From: Saccharomycopsis phalli
Taxonomy: Eukaryota > Ascomycota > Saccharomycetes > Ascoideales > Saccharomycopsidaceae
Length of the DNA: 64,000 bases
Assembly (NCBI GenBank): GCA_020342235.1
Contig: CP073216.1
Coordinates: 992,001-1,056,000, forward strand
Direction of reading: 5' to 3'
In this document: piece by piece, positions 30,780 through 41,413 of the stretch
Layout of the letters: each line of letters opens with the position of its first letter
Position numbering within the stretch: position 1 is the first letter of the stretch
Notes under the pieces: model-generated
What the model saw: the letters and a program-made list of their open reading frames with translations, nothing else
Databases searched by the model: none
What the model was told of the DNA's origin: nothing
Made by a program: the position numbers and the translations under genes

Positions 30780-32846
30780 ATGCCTCGAGACATCCACAAC
30801 CACCTTCTCTTTGAGGTCGCCACCGAGGTCGCCAACCGTGTTGGCGGTATATACTCGGTGCTCAAGTCCAAGGCGCCGATCACGGTCGCCGAGTACCGCC
30901 ATCGGTACTGTCTCTTGGGCCCGTTGAACTACAACTCTGCGGCCACCGAGGTCGAGGAGCTTCCGATCAAGGACCCGCACATCAAGGCCGCGGCCGAGGC
31001 CATGGGCGCTAAAGGCATCCGGTGGTTGTATGGCCGGTGGTTGATTGAGGGTGCGCCGCGGGTGCTTCTCTTTGACGTGCACTCGGCGGACGGCTTCCTC
31101 AACGAGTGGAAGTCCGACTTGTGGAACCTCTCGGGCATCCCGACCCCCGAGGGCGACAGCGAGACCTCCGACGCGATCTTGCTCGGCTATCTTGTCGCAT
31201 GGTTCCTTGGCGAGCTTGTGCACCACGACCGGGAGCGCGCGGTCATTTGCCACGCGCACGAGTGGCTTGCCGGGGTGTGTTTGCCGCTCTGCCGGAAGCG
31301 GCGCATCGACGTGACCACGATCTTCACCACCCACGCCACGCTTCTCGGGCGGTACTTGTGCGCCGGGTCGGTGGACTTTTACAACAACCTCGCGAACTTC
31401 GACGTCGACGCCGAGGCAGGGAAGCGCGGAATTTACCACCGGTACTGTATTGAGCGGGCGGCGGCGCATTCCGCAGACGTTTTCACCACGGTGTCGCACA
31501 TCACGGCGTACGAGTCGGAGAACTTGCTCAAGCGGAAGCCCGACGGGGTTCTTCCCAACGGGCTCAATGTGGTGAAGTTCCAGGCGGTGCACGAGTTCCA
31601 GAACCTCCACCAGATCCAGAAGGAGAAGATCAACGACTTTGTGCGCGGGCACTTTTACGGCAAGTACGACTTTGACTTGGACAACACGCTCTATTTTTTC
31701 ATTGCGGGGCGGTACGAGTACCGCAACAAGGGTGCCGACGTGTTCATCGAGGCGTTGGCGCGGCTCAACCACCGGCTCAAGGAAAGCGGGTCGAAAAAGA
31801 CGGTTGTGGCCTTTGTCATCATGCCGGCGTCGACGCGGTCGTACACCTCCGAGACGCTCAAGGGCCAGGCGGTGGTGAAGGCGTTGGAAAACAGCGTCGC
31901 CGACATCTCCAAGAACATTGAGCGGCGCTTGTTGGAGCACTGTGCGCGGTACCAGACCCATGGCGAGGAGTTGCCCAACTTGGACGACCTCATCAAGCCG
32001 GCTGACCGTGTGGTGTTGAAACGCCGCGTGTTTGCGCTCAAGCGCGACAGCTTGCCGCCAATCGTCACCCACAACATGAACGACGACGCCAACGACCCGA
32101 TCCTCAACCAGATTCGACGCGTCAAGTTGTTCAACGCGCCAGAGGACCGCGTCAAGATGATCTTCCACCCAGAGTTCCTCAACTCAAACAATCCAATCCT
32201 CCCGCTCGACTACGAGGAGTTTGTCAGAGGATGCCACTTGGGCGTGTTCCCGTCATACTACGAGCCGTGGGGGTACACCCCTGCCGAATGCACCGTCATG
32301 GGCGTGCCGTCAATCACCACCAATCTCTCGGGGTTTGGCGGGTACATGGAGGACTTGATTGAAAACGCCTCGGACTACGGCATCTACATTGTCGACCGAC
32401 GCATGAAGTCGGTCGACGAGACAATCGACCAGATGGTCAACTACATGTTCGACTTTGTCGAAAAGTCCCGCAGACAGAGAATTAACCAGCGGAACCGCAC
32501 AGAGCGCTTGAGCGAGTTGCTCGACTGGAAGCGCATGGGCTTGGAGTACATCAAGGCCCGCCAGTTGGCCCTCAAGCGGGCTTATCCGGACCACTTCACC
32601 CCGGAAAGCAACCCGTTTGCAAAGAGCGACAACGTCAAGCTCACCCGCCCGCTCTCCGCACCAGGATCTCCTTGCGACCGCAAGTTGCTCATGACCCCGG
32701 GCGACTTGGGCCTGTTGCAAGAGTCCAAGCAGGAGTTGGGCACAGAGGATTACGTCGGGTTCCAGTTGAGCACCGGCCAGGACTCGGACGAAGAGGACCG
32801 TTATCCATTGACTCTCCGCGGGGGCAGTGCTCCAAAAAACGAATAG
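30780..32846 (+). CDS. GSY1: Glycogen synthase (glycosyltransferase family 3)
   Basis: 688 residues from ATG 30780, which gives the family start [17 protein letters not shown]. The frame opens 60 bp earlier only at TTG. Conserved blocks are [15 protein letters not shown] (UDP-glucose site), [29 protein letters not shown], and the catalytic Glu pair around [16 protein letters not shown]. The Arg cluster [16 protein letters not shown] mediates glucose-6-phosphate activation. The C-terminus RPLSAPGSP and MTPGD carry the inhibitory phosphorylation sites known from yeast Gsy2. Length is close to the 705-708 of S. cerevisiae. Extreme GC-rich codon bias, with CTG almost absent; its one CTG (codon 645) aligns with Thr in Gsy2. 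One or two GSY genes may exist, so the number is nominal. Confidence 0.97.
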   Translation: MPRDIHNHLLFEVATEVANRVGGIYSVLKSKAPITVAEYRHRYCLLGPLNYNSAATEVEELPIKDPHIKAAAEAMGAKGIRWLYGRWLIEGAPRVLLFDVHSADGFLNEWKSDLWNLSGIPTPEGDSETSDAILLGYLVAWFLGELVHHDRERAVICHAHEWLAGVCLPLCRKRRIDVTTIFTTHATLLGRYLCAGSVDFYNNLANFDVDAEAGKRGIYHRYCIERAAAHSADVFTTVSHITAYESENLLKRKPDGVLPNGLNVVKFQAVHEFQNLHQIQKEKINDFVRGHFYGKYDFDLDNTLYFFIAGRYEYRNKGADVFIEALARLNHRLKESGSKKTVVAFVIMPASTRSYTSETLKGQAVVKALENSVADISKNIERRLLEHCARYQTHGEELPNLDDLIKPADRVVLKRRVFALKRDSLPPIVTHNMNDDANDPILNQIRRVKLFNAPEDRVKMIFHPEFLNSNNPILPLDYEEFVRGCHLGVFPSYYEPWGYTPAECTVMGVPSITTNLSGFGGYMEDLIENASDYGIYIVDRRMKSVDETIDQMVNYMFDFVEKSRRQRINQRNRTERLSELLDWKRMGLEYIKARQLALKRAYPDHFTPESNPFAKSDNVKLTRPLSAPGSPCDRKLLMTPGDLGLLQESKQELGTEDYVGFQLSTGQDSDEEDRYPLTLRGGSAPKNE

Positions 32847-32967
32847 AAGTGGATATGTAGCGGACACAATAGATTGCAAATGATTGTGTAGTGAGGTTGT
32901 ATGTGCGAGTTGAATTGTAGGCTTGGCAGAATTGGGTAGAGAGTGTTGAACAAGCTGGTCATTTGAC

Positions 32968-33078
32968 AGTGGATGACAATTATCACAGTGGATGAGAATT
33001 ATCACTAGTGGATGAGAATTATCACTAGTGGATTACAATTATCACCAGTGGACGACAATTATCACCAGTGGATGTCGA
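32968..33078. repeat. Minisatellite, 20-nt unit, about five copies
   Basis: Imperfect copies of AGTGGATGAGAATTATCACT in a row. Confidence 0.85.
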
Positions 33079-33412
33079 TTTCCATTGGTGAATTGTACAT
33101 GTCAATTATTCACCATGGATCGTCAATGCCAGTCATAATATTCACCATGGAGCGTGTACTACATTCCAGTTGTAGATGCATGTTGAGACCCTGAGTCAAA
33201 CGGCTCCTTGGCAAATGGTCCAAGTCAGTATGGATTTACGCAGGGCCTCGGAATTTTAGTACAAAGCAGATTGGCTGGAGATGGTCTATTGAACAGGTAT
33301 ACTTCAACTACGTTATATTAGATCAAACAGCCAATGGATCGACCAACGGCCAATGACTCTAGTACACAACAACATTGACCAACAGCCATTGAATCGACTA
33401 CATAACACTATA

Positions 33413-33512
33413 TCGACCATATTACATAGACCACATTATATCGACCACATTATATCGACCACATTACACCAACCACATTATATCAACCACATTATATCAA
33501 CCACACTATACA
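33413..33512. repeat. Minisatellite, 15-nt unit, about six copies
   Basis: Copies of CCACATTATATCGAC with T/C and G/A changes. The unit is a multiple of three, which creates a spurious long ORF. Confidence 0.85.
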
Positions 33513-34307
33513 GACCAACTACATCAACCAGCACATCCAACATCAACAACACCTCATCACATCCCTTCACTACAATTCCAACATCCTACATGTTTAGTCT
33601 ATTTTTAGAACATTCTCCTATTCGCATCTGCTTTCCTTTCCGATTGGTACCTCCCCTGTCTTTACTCACTCTGTTTAAGACTTGCTCATGCAGTTCCAGC
33701 CGCATTCCATCTCAGTTTGATGATAGCTAGTAATGACTAAACCGCACCGAAATCAGAAAACCGCCACGTCTTCCCACAGAAATGTCGCCATGTACCCGCA
33801 AAATGACGTTGCTGGCAGTTTACCACACCAGTAGTCCTACATCACAAGATACAACGCCTGCATTTCCTCCATTCTTCATCTTGGTAATTTAGATTGCTAA
33901 TCCTAAATGCAGATAAGCACCCCCACTCATGTAAAAAAATGCGGCTGTACTTTACGAGTACCTCTGGAAAGTTTATTGAGTATTCACCTGGAGAAACAGC
34001 GTGTGTTAACTTAGATCTACTGAAATCCATCCCTGTGAAAAGTCAAACGGGGGAAAAATAAAGTTTACGAGAAACGGATTTAAGTCGGAAATTCTTGAAA
34101 CCAGCCAGGTAGTCGTCAGAAACTCAGATTAGGACGGTCTTGCACGTCAGACGATCCTCTAGAAGCCTGCAGAGAATTTGCATTTGGCATTTGTCCAAAC
34201 CGGATACCAGTCTATATTTTCTTTTTATCAATCGAGTCTAGACACTCGGCGGACTATCGGTGACTCAGTTATTCAAGATTGTTTCATTTACCTCAGAACC
34301 GCATTAC

Positions 34308-34386
34308 GTACAATCACATAATCCTACAATCACACATCTTACAATCACACATCTTACAATCACACATCTTACAATCACATAGCTTA
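34308..34386. repeat. Minisatellite, 15-nt unit, about five copies
   Basis: Copies of ACAATCACACATCTT. Confidence 0.85.
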
Positions 34387-35619
34387 GAATCCCATCGTAG
34401 CAGATCACCCAGCATACATCCATCAACGACATGCAAAATAAATACATTTGACATCGTCAAGAAATCGTCGCTAGCACAGTTCAACACCTATTCTAGTGAT
34501 TAAGGTTTACATCATGTTTTGATAGCCCAAGCAACATTGCCCACAAAGCACATCTCCAATTTAAGTTTAATTTAGATCATTTTGTTGCCGTTAGATACAG
34601 TCAATGTACTCTGCAAAACCAAATGTATCATGTAAAATGTAAACGTAGTACATTGTTTTGGAGGATTCCGTTATTTAGTACTGGCATTGTTTTCATACAA
34701 GATAATAACAATGGCAATTTAGGTTGAGTGACAAAAAGTTACTGGTTGCAGTAACGATTGGAATTTAATTGCTTGCTCCTATGCACTTTAAGTTCAAAAA
34801 GTGAGACATGTTTGTGAGCACCCAATGCAACTTTTCGTATAACTAAGATGGGAGAATTCCAGATGAGGGACGACTCTATTGCATGTATTTTCTTCAATGC
34901 TAACTAATTACGTCATTGCTAATCGTTATGGCCCCACGAAAAAAGTCCGGAAACTGGTGTTTCTACCAAGACTCTGGACAACATAAACAAAAGCTTATTC
35001 TCATTGTTGAGTCAGAGACACAGTTTTTCCATCTGGTGAGGCTTTTACATTGGCGACTATTGTGGCCAGTTTTAGTAAACGTGCCATGACCAAAAAAGGA
35101 CCGTAAATTAACGAAGTAAATGACGGTGGTTTCCAGGATCAGTAGCCTGGTGCTATTTACTATATTTTCAATTTTCTTTTTGGCGAAAACCCCGCAAATT
35201 TCGTGCTCATGTTCCCACCCACAAGATTCTTCTAGAACAAAAAAAAATGTGTAGAAACCCACTAGGGCCCTGCCGGATGGAGATCAGCCATGCAAAAAAA
35301 CCTAGGGATTTGTTAGTGACATATTTAGTGGCTTTCTTCTTTTTAACGTTTTTTTTCAGAAGAATATCCGGCTAACAAAAGGCAAGATTAAGTGGGACGG
35401 TACGGCATTAACCATGGCTTGTATTGTCTCATGCGGTGTCACTTTGCAAGACGCTATTGTTCTTCCAAAGCAGAAACTACAGGTTTGAAGGATACACAGG
35501 TTTGGAAAGATCTAGACACAATTCCTAAAAAGATGGTTTGAAAAGAGCCAGACAAAAATCTCAAAAAGGTGGTGTCAACGTCACATGCATTTCCCATGGA
35601 TATTTTCAACAATCCTTTC

Positions 35620-38600
35620 TTAATTTGTATACTGAGTCTCATGCCGATTTCCTACAGATCCTCCGCCATACCGTGGATACTTCTCCTGTGTCGCCAACAC
35701 AACTTCACGATCACGTGATTGACCGTATCCACCACCTCCAGGACTCATGATGATCACGTGGTCACCAGGCTGGACGTCAATGGTGTTTTTGCCGCCAATA
35801 TTGACGTCCAAGACAGATTTTTTCCCAGTGCACTTGGTCCGCCGCCAGACATTTAGCCCCTTTTCACCAGGCTCACCTCCTTCGAGGCCGTATGGCGCGA
35901 TTACTCGTCGTTCGGAAAGAATAGATACCGTAAGTGCCATGCGGAATTCAATGTCTCGAACGGCACCATCACCGCCGTTGTACTTTCCCTTTCCACCGCT
36001 TCCGCTGCGAATACCGAATTCATGTACAATCACAGGATATCGTTTTTCAAACACCTCAACGTCAGTCATCTTGGTGTTGGTCATGTTGGTATGTATAGCC
36101 GACACTCCATCCCAGTCTGGACCGGCACCATGACCCCCAGCGATTGTCTCGTAGTAGCCAAAGCCTTGCGAATATCCTTCGTCCAAGTTCCCGCCAAATC
36201 CAAACGTGAAATTGTTGCAACAGCCTTGGGAACCTGCCAGCGCACCAAAGGCACGGAACACAACGTCGGTGATCCGCTGCGACGTAAGAACATTTCCAGC
36301 AACAACGGCAGCATCAAGCGATGGCAGGAGAATCGAGTTCGGGGGGATTCGGATATCAAGTGGCTGGAGAAACCCCTGATTCAAGGGAATGTCTTTGTTC
36401 ACAAGGCAGCGTAGACAGTAGATGATGGCCGAGTACGTAATGGCAATAGGCGCATTGAGATTGCTGTAGACTTCCTGAGAAGTGCCCTCAAAGTCGAAAA
36501 CCGCCTTTCCGTCCTGTATAGAAACCACCAAGTTTATCTTCGACCCGTCGTCCATGTAGTCGCATGCCTGCAACTTGGTTTGGGAAAATTTCAGTAAAAA
36601 CGACGTCACCGCTTCTACTGCGTTGCTCTGGATCGCAGAGGTATAGAGACTCACAGTCTCCAAAGTAAACTGGGAAATGAGCCGTGTCAAAAGTCCGATT
36701 CCCTTTTGGTTTGCTGCCACTTGTGCTTTCAAGTCGCTGATGTTGTCAGACAACTTTCGGGTGCCAGAGCACCCAGGATACTTCGCCGGCTCGTGGAGCA
36801 AAAGCTCATTCATTCTTTCTTCCTGAAATACCCCGCCTTTCACCAAGTATTCTGAGTAAAGAATAGCACCTTCTTGCCAGAGTTCCTTGCTGTTAGGCGG
36901 CATGCTTCCAGGAAGAATCGACCCAATGTCGCTGTGGTGCGCTCTAGACGCCACATAAAACACAATATTCCCCTGATAAAACATCGGCGTGAGCACCGTG
37001 ATGTCTGGTAAATGTGTCCCGCAGACTGGGTGGTTGCCTACAATTACGTCCCCTGGTGCAAGTTTCCCTCTACAGTGTTCCGCTTGGAACTTGACAAACG
37101 TCGCCATGCTTCCCAAATGCACGGGAATATGCGGTGCCGACGACACAAGATTCGCATCAGCATCGAAAAGAGCACAGCTAAAATCTAGTCGTTCTTTTAC
37201 GTTTGTGGAAACCGAGGTCTTTTGCAAGGCATAACCCATTTGCTCGGCAATGTCAATAAACTTGTGACCGAAAATCAGAAGGAGAATCGCATCAACCTTG
37301 CTTTCTTGGGCCCGCTGTTTCTTTTTATGAGTGTTAGTTACCACAAGATGATTATTCAAGATCGTCACGTACGATTCTGGCGGAATAACATTGGTCTGAG
37401 TACCGTCGACAATGATCGCAGGCCCATAAACCTGGTTTCCAGCACAAAGATCTTCCAATACAAATACTGGCGTTTGCATCAGCTTGCCCCGGAAAAATAC
37501 AGACTTTTCAAACCGACCTTTGCTCAACGGAACAACTTTCCCATCTGCCTTGAGTCGCTCAATCTGGTCATCGACTGGTTCCTGATCAAGGCCAAAAGTG
37601 GACCCCACAACCCTGACCCGAATATCATCCACAATAATATCCTTATCGTCGAATTTGAAACCAAATTCTGCGATATGGAGCCGCACAAACTCCTCAATGT
37701 ACTGCTGCACGCTGGCACTGTTGCTAGTCATGATAGCAGATTCGGTGCCCAGATACCGCAAATTCAAGTACTTTTCCACGGTGATATTTTCTCGAGTGAT
37801 ATCCTGGGCTAATAAGCTGGCCACTCCCTTTTCTTCAAGTCGCGCAAAAACAGCTTCAAGCTCCGCAGAGTTGTTCTCCTTCAATATCATCGACGAGGGT
37901 TCCTGAATCTCGTCCACAACATCAGCAAGTGCCATTCCAAATGCTGAGAGGACAGAAGAGTATTTGTGGATGAGAACTGTGTCGATTCCAAGACTGTCAA
38001 ACGCCACAAAACACGCACACTGTCCCCCTCCCCCGCCAAAAGAAACAAGACGGTGACTAGACAAGATATGGCCCTTGGATTCGGTGAGAGTTCTCACGGG
38101 ACGTGCCATTGCCTCGTTTGCAACCTCTAAAAAGCCCTCTGCGACTTGTTCCACCGACAAACTCTGCCCTGTAGCAGTATTGATTGTGTTTGTAAGTTTT
38201 TGAAATTCTGCTTCAGTGGCCTCTAAGTCAAGAGATTCGTTCTCATTAGGACCAAAAATCTTTGGAAAAAACTCAGGAACAAGCCGGCGAAGAATAAGAT
38301 TCGCATCAGTGATTGTGAGGTAGCCACCTTTTCTATAGCACACGGGTCCCGGATCGGCACCAGCAGACTCAGGACCGACACGCATCAACCCGTTTTCAAA
38401 AAATAGCCGCGACCCACCTCCTGCAGCAATGGTATTAATGTCTAGTTGAGGACTTTGAATCGTTATTCCCGCAGTGGTTGTCTCAAAGACGTGTTCAAAC
38501 GTACCGGAAAATCTTGAGCAGTCGGTACTTGTGCCGCCCACATCAAGCCCGATCAATGGGATTTTCCGCTTAGGGTCATAAAAGCTCTTTGCCAAGCCCA

Positions 38601-39559
38601 CAGTACCACCTGCTGGGCCAGACAAAATCGCCCTGAGCCCCGAAAACTTTGCAGCATCCACAAGACCACCATCGGACTTCATAAACTGGCACTTGACCCC
38701 GTCAGTGTTGGCCAGAGAGTGGATTCCGTTGCGGAGATTCTCCTCAAAGCTGCCCAAGTACTTTTTGATCTCAGGTGTGAGGTAAGAATCGGCAACAGAA
38801 GAATTTGCCCGGGGAATGTACTTGATCATTGGCGATAGCTCGCTCGAAAGTGACACATGGGAAAATCCTAGCTCAGCAGCAATCTTACCAATGAGTTTCT
38901 CGTGGTCTGGAAACGTATACGAGTGGAGAAGACACACAGCCAAGGAGTTGATTCCCGAGGCCTTGAGCACCGACAAAGTCGAGGTGATTTCCGCAACATT
39001 TGGCCGGCGAAGGATTCTGACTGTCTCGCCAGACATTCCACGGACCAAATTGCGGCCATTGGCCTTGGTGAGAGCCCTGTTTGGGTCCTCGGTATAATCC
39101 TCAAGCGTCACCCGTTCGTCGACTTCTACCACAGTATCGTACAAAACGCTTGGCCGCTTGATTCGCAAGTCAAAAATATCTGGCCGGGTTTGGTTTCCAA
39201 TGATCAATGCATCCTTGAACCCCTTTGTGGTGATGAGGGCACATCGTTCGCCCTTGCGCTCAAGAAGCGCATTTGTAGCAACAGTGGTGCCTAGTTTCAA
39301 GCACTTTATCAGCCTGGTGTCTAGCGGCGCATCCCGAGGAATCACAGACCCGGTCGCATGCTCTAGAACTCGTCGGATACCCTCGATGTTAGCGTCCTTG
39401 TAGTTGTGCGGGTCCACCGACAAGAGCTTGAAAATCAAGTTTTCTTTCCCAGGAATAAAGGCAACAATATCGGTGAATGTTCCGCCTCGCTTTAGTTAGT
39501 TGGTTTTGGCTTCCAGTCTTACTCACGTCAATAGCTATGGAGATGCTTTTGTCACTCAT
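35620..39559 (-). CDS. OXP1: 5-oxoprolinase (ATP-hydrolysing), spliced
   Basis: Exon 1 is 39559-39527 and exon 2 is 39489-35620, giving 1300 residues (S. cerevisiae Oxp1 has 1286). Exon 1 encodes MSDKSISIAID and joins directly to RGGTFTDIV, restoring the N-terminal ATP-binding motif IDxGGTFTD. The HyuA-like half carries LDVGGTSTDCSRF and GGGSRLFF. The HyuB-like half carries NVKERLDFSCALFD, NHPVCGTHLPDIT, RAHHSDIGSILPGSMPP and IMSPGGGGYGQ. It converts 5-oxoproline to glutamate in glutathione turnover in the cytosol. One oddity is that GNHPVCGTHLPD lacks one Gly compared with the usual NDPxxGGTHLPD. Confidence 0.96.
39490..39526 (-). other. 37-nt intron in OXP1
   Basis: Donor GTGAGT, branch CAACTAAC, acceptor TAAAG five bases later. 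Phase 0 between Asp11 and Arg12. Confidence 0.92.
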
Positions 39560-40774
39560 GGTATAAATGAGAGTCACTCCAGTGTCTCAGATATGATGAT
39601 GGAGCACATGACCCGGCATGAGTCGAAATGCCGAAACGGTACTGGGTATAAATTGATGATAATGAGGCTTTATAAATGGCGAGGGTTGGCATGCTGGAAT
39701 ATGTAGCTTTAATCCAGGAGAATCTGGGATGTTTTCGAAGTGGACCGGTGATGGTAGACTAATTGTGTAGCGAGATGCCAAAGACGTCGACGATACAAGA
39801 TCAGCTCTCTCTTCATCATTATGACGTCTAGTGTCCAGAGCTACTAGGGGTCAGAATTCTCCTTAGTAGATAAATACTTGACCAGAAGCATAAGAAACAC
39901 TCTCAATTGGGGTTTGATGACTCAAAGTTCAAGTACATTGGTTTTACACAACATTATGCCTTCAGGCTTCTCACACTGCACATTAAATGACTCAATAGCA
40001 CGACAAAGGTAAGTTTTTAATTCCAGTAATGAGCCATGATGAAGTTGACTTTAAAACTCTTTGGTGCCATGAGTACTTGTGTAGGAAGGGTTGTATTTTA
40101 GAGACAGTCTAGTATTTTAAGAGAAGACTGGCAATAAAAGACTATAGCAACAAAGAGGCGTACATGTGTGTCTGTAGATACAAATGACATTAATTAAGCG
40201 GCAATAAACAATCTATAAAAACATGGGAAACGAGTATTATTGAGATGAAATCGTCCTTCCAACAGTAGGGAGAGTAAAGGAATGAGGGATGATTAGGCAA
40301 TAAGAATGATTAAGCAATCAGAATGATTCAGCAATAAAAATGGTTAAGCAATAAGAATGATTCAGCAATAAAAATGATTCAGCAATAAAAATGATTCAGC
40401 AATAAGAATGATTCAGCAATAAGAATGATTCAGCAATAAAAATGATTCAGCAATAAGAATGATCCAGCAAGGATAATAATCAGATAGTCAAGGCGCATTT
40501 GGATGTTGTATTAAAAACTCATTCCACATCTTCAATAAATGTTAATCAAGTGGTATCAATAGAGTTACCAACAAAATTGGTCAAAACCAACTGCATTAAT
40601 ACTGGCCAGTCAAGTTATCACTCATTACTAACACTTGACTGTGTCACGTAAACTTGCTTGGTTGATTTTGGTTAGTGTCTTGTTAATTATTGCCAGTTTC
40701 ATAACTAAATTCTCTTACAACTGAGTTACTCCTTTGCCGAGTTAGTTTCTGAATCTCTCACCACCTCTCACTCC
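39560..40774. other. Intergenic, no gene seen; minisatellite inside
   Basis: AT-rich spacer between the OXP1 start and the Rab GTPase 3' end. It holds the 18-nt minisatellite listed separately. No gene or RNA recognised. Confidence 0.5.
40297..40470. repeat. Minisatellite, 18-nt unit, about nine copies
   Basis: Copies of AATGATTCAGCAATAAAA or AATGATTCAGCAATAAGA. Confidence 0.9.
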
Positions 40775-41383
40775 TCACCTACAGCAAGACCCCCTCGCAG
40801 GCTCACTGATATCAACCCCATCAAACGTAAACTGCGTCTCACTTTCCATATTATCCAACCCCAAATACGCAGCCCTCTCAAAAACCTTTGACGAGTCGGT
40901 ATAATTCTTTGCAGACACATACATCACATCCAACTCCACGTCCAGAAGATACTGGTCAAAGAAATTCCCTGCAACAAACTCCTTGCACTGCCGCAAACTA
41001 ATGAGGTGGCTCCCTCTAGGCAAATCCGTCTTGTTGCCCACAATAAGAATGCGGGGTCGCCGTTTGACATTCTCCACAAACTGAGTGATCCAGTACTGCA
41101 AATGGTGGAAAGTATCTGGCTTGGTCACATCAAACACAAAAATCGCCACATCTGCCCCGCGATAAAAGTTCCGGATCAAAGAACTGAACCGTTCCTGGCC
41201 AGCGGTATCCCAGATCTGGACATATGCCTGCTGGTCCTGGACATTAACCTTGGAAGAAAGATAGTCTGCACCTACAGAGGCACGGTATGTGTTTGAAAAC
41301 ACCTTGTGCACATACTGGGACCGAAGCGATGTCTTCCCGACAAAAGGATCCCCCAAAAGTAGTACCTTGACCGTGGGAAGCAT
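40775..41383 (-). CDS. Rab-family small GTPase (Ypt7-like)
   Basis: 202 residues. All G motifs are present: P-loop GDPFVGKTS, effector region YRASVGADYL, WDTAGQERF, NKTD and SAK. VGADYLSSKV and the FYRGADVAIFVFDVT block are closest to Rab7/Ypt7, a vacuole/late endosome fusion GTPase. The C-terminus ends GSCCR, a CCX-type double-Cys prenylation site for Rab geranylgeranyltransferase. The P-loop Pro-Phe and the short hypervariable tail are unusual for Ypt7, so it may be a paralogue. Only 30 bp separate its ATG from the first ATG of the divergent reductase gene. Confidence 0.85.
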   Translation of the reverse strand: MLPTVKVLLLGDPFVGKTSLRSQYVHKVFSNTYRASVGADYLSSKVNVQDQQAYVQIWDTAGQERFSSLIRNFYRGADVAIFVFDVTKPDTFHHLQYWITQFVENVKRRPRILIVGNKTDLPRGSHLISLRQCKEFVAGNFFDQYLLDVELDVMYVSAKNYTDSSKVFERAAYLGLDNMESETQFTFDGVDISEPARGSCCR

Positions 41384-41413
41384 GCTGCTAAACCGCGATG
41401 CCGCCAGTTAAAC

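Larger units (their letters stand above)
32847..35619. other. 2.8-kb intergenic region with three minisatellites, no gene seen
   Basis: The longest gene-poor spacer here, between two genes converging on it (GSY1 and OXP1). ORFs at 33353-33730 and 34279-34503 are made of the tandem repeats listed separately. A 99-codon minus ORF at 34963-35262 has no recognisable motif. Confidence 0.5.

Noticed and set aside
30768-32168. 466-codon ORF antisense to GSY1
   Set aside because: Mirror of a conserved glycogen synthase with strong codon bias. Composition is artefactual (Val/Arg/His-rich).
33353-33730. 125-codon ORF rich in His/Ile/Ser
   Set aside because: Built from a 15-nt minisatellite. No domain.
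40297-40470. CRISPR-like regular array
   Set aside because: Head-to-tail 18-nt units without spacers in a eukaryotic chromosome, i.e. a minisatellite.
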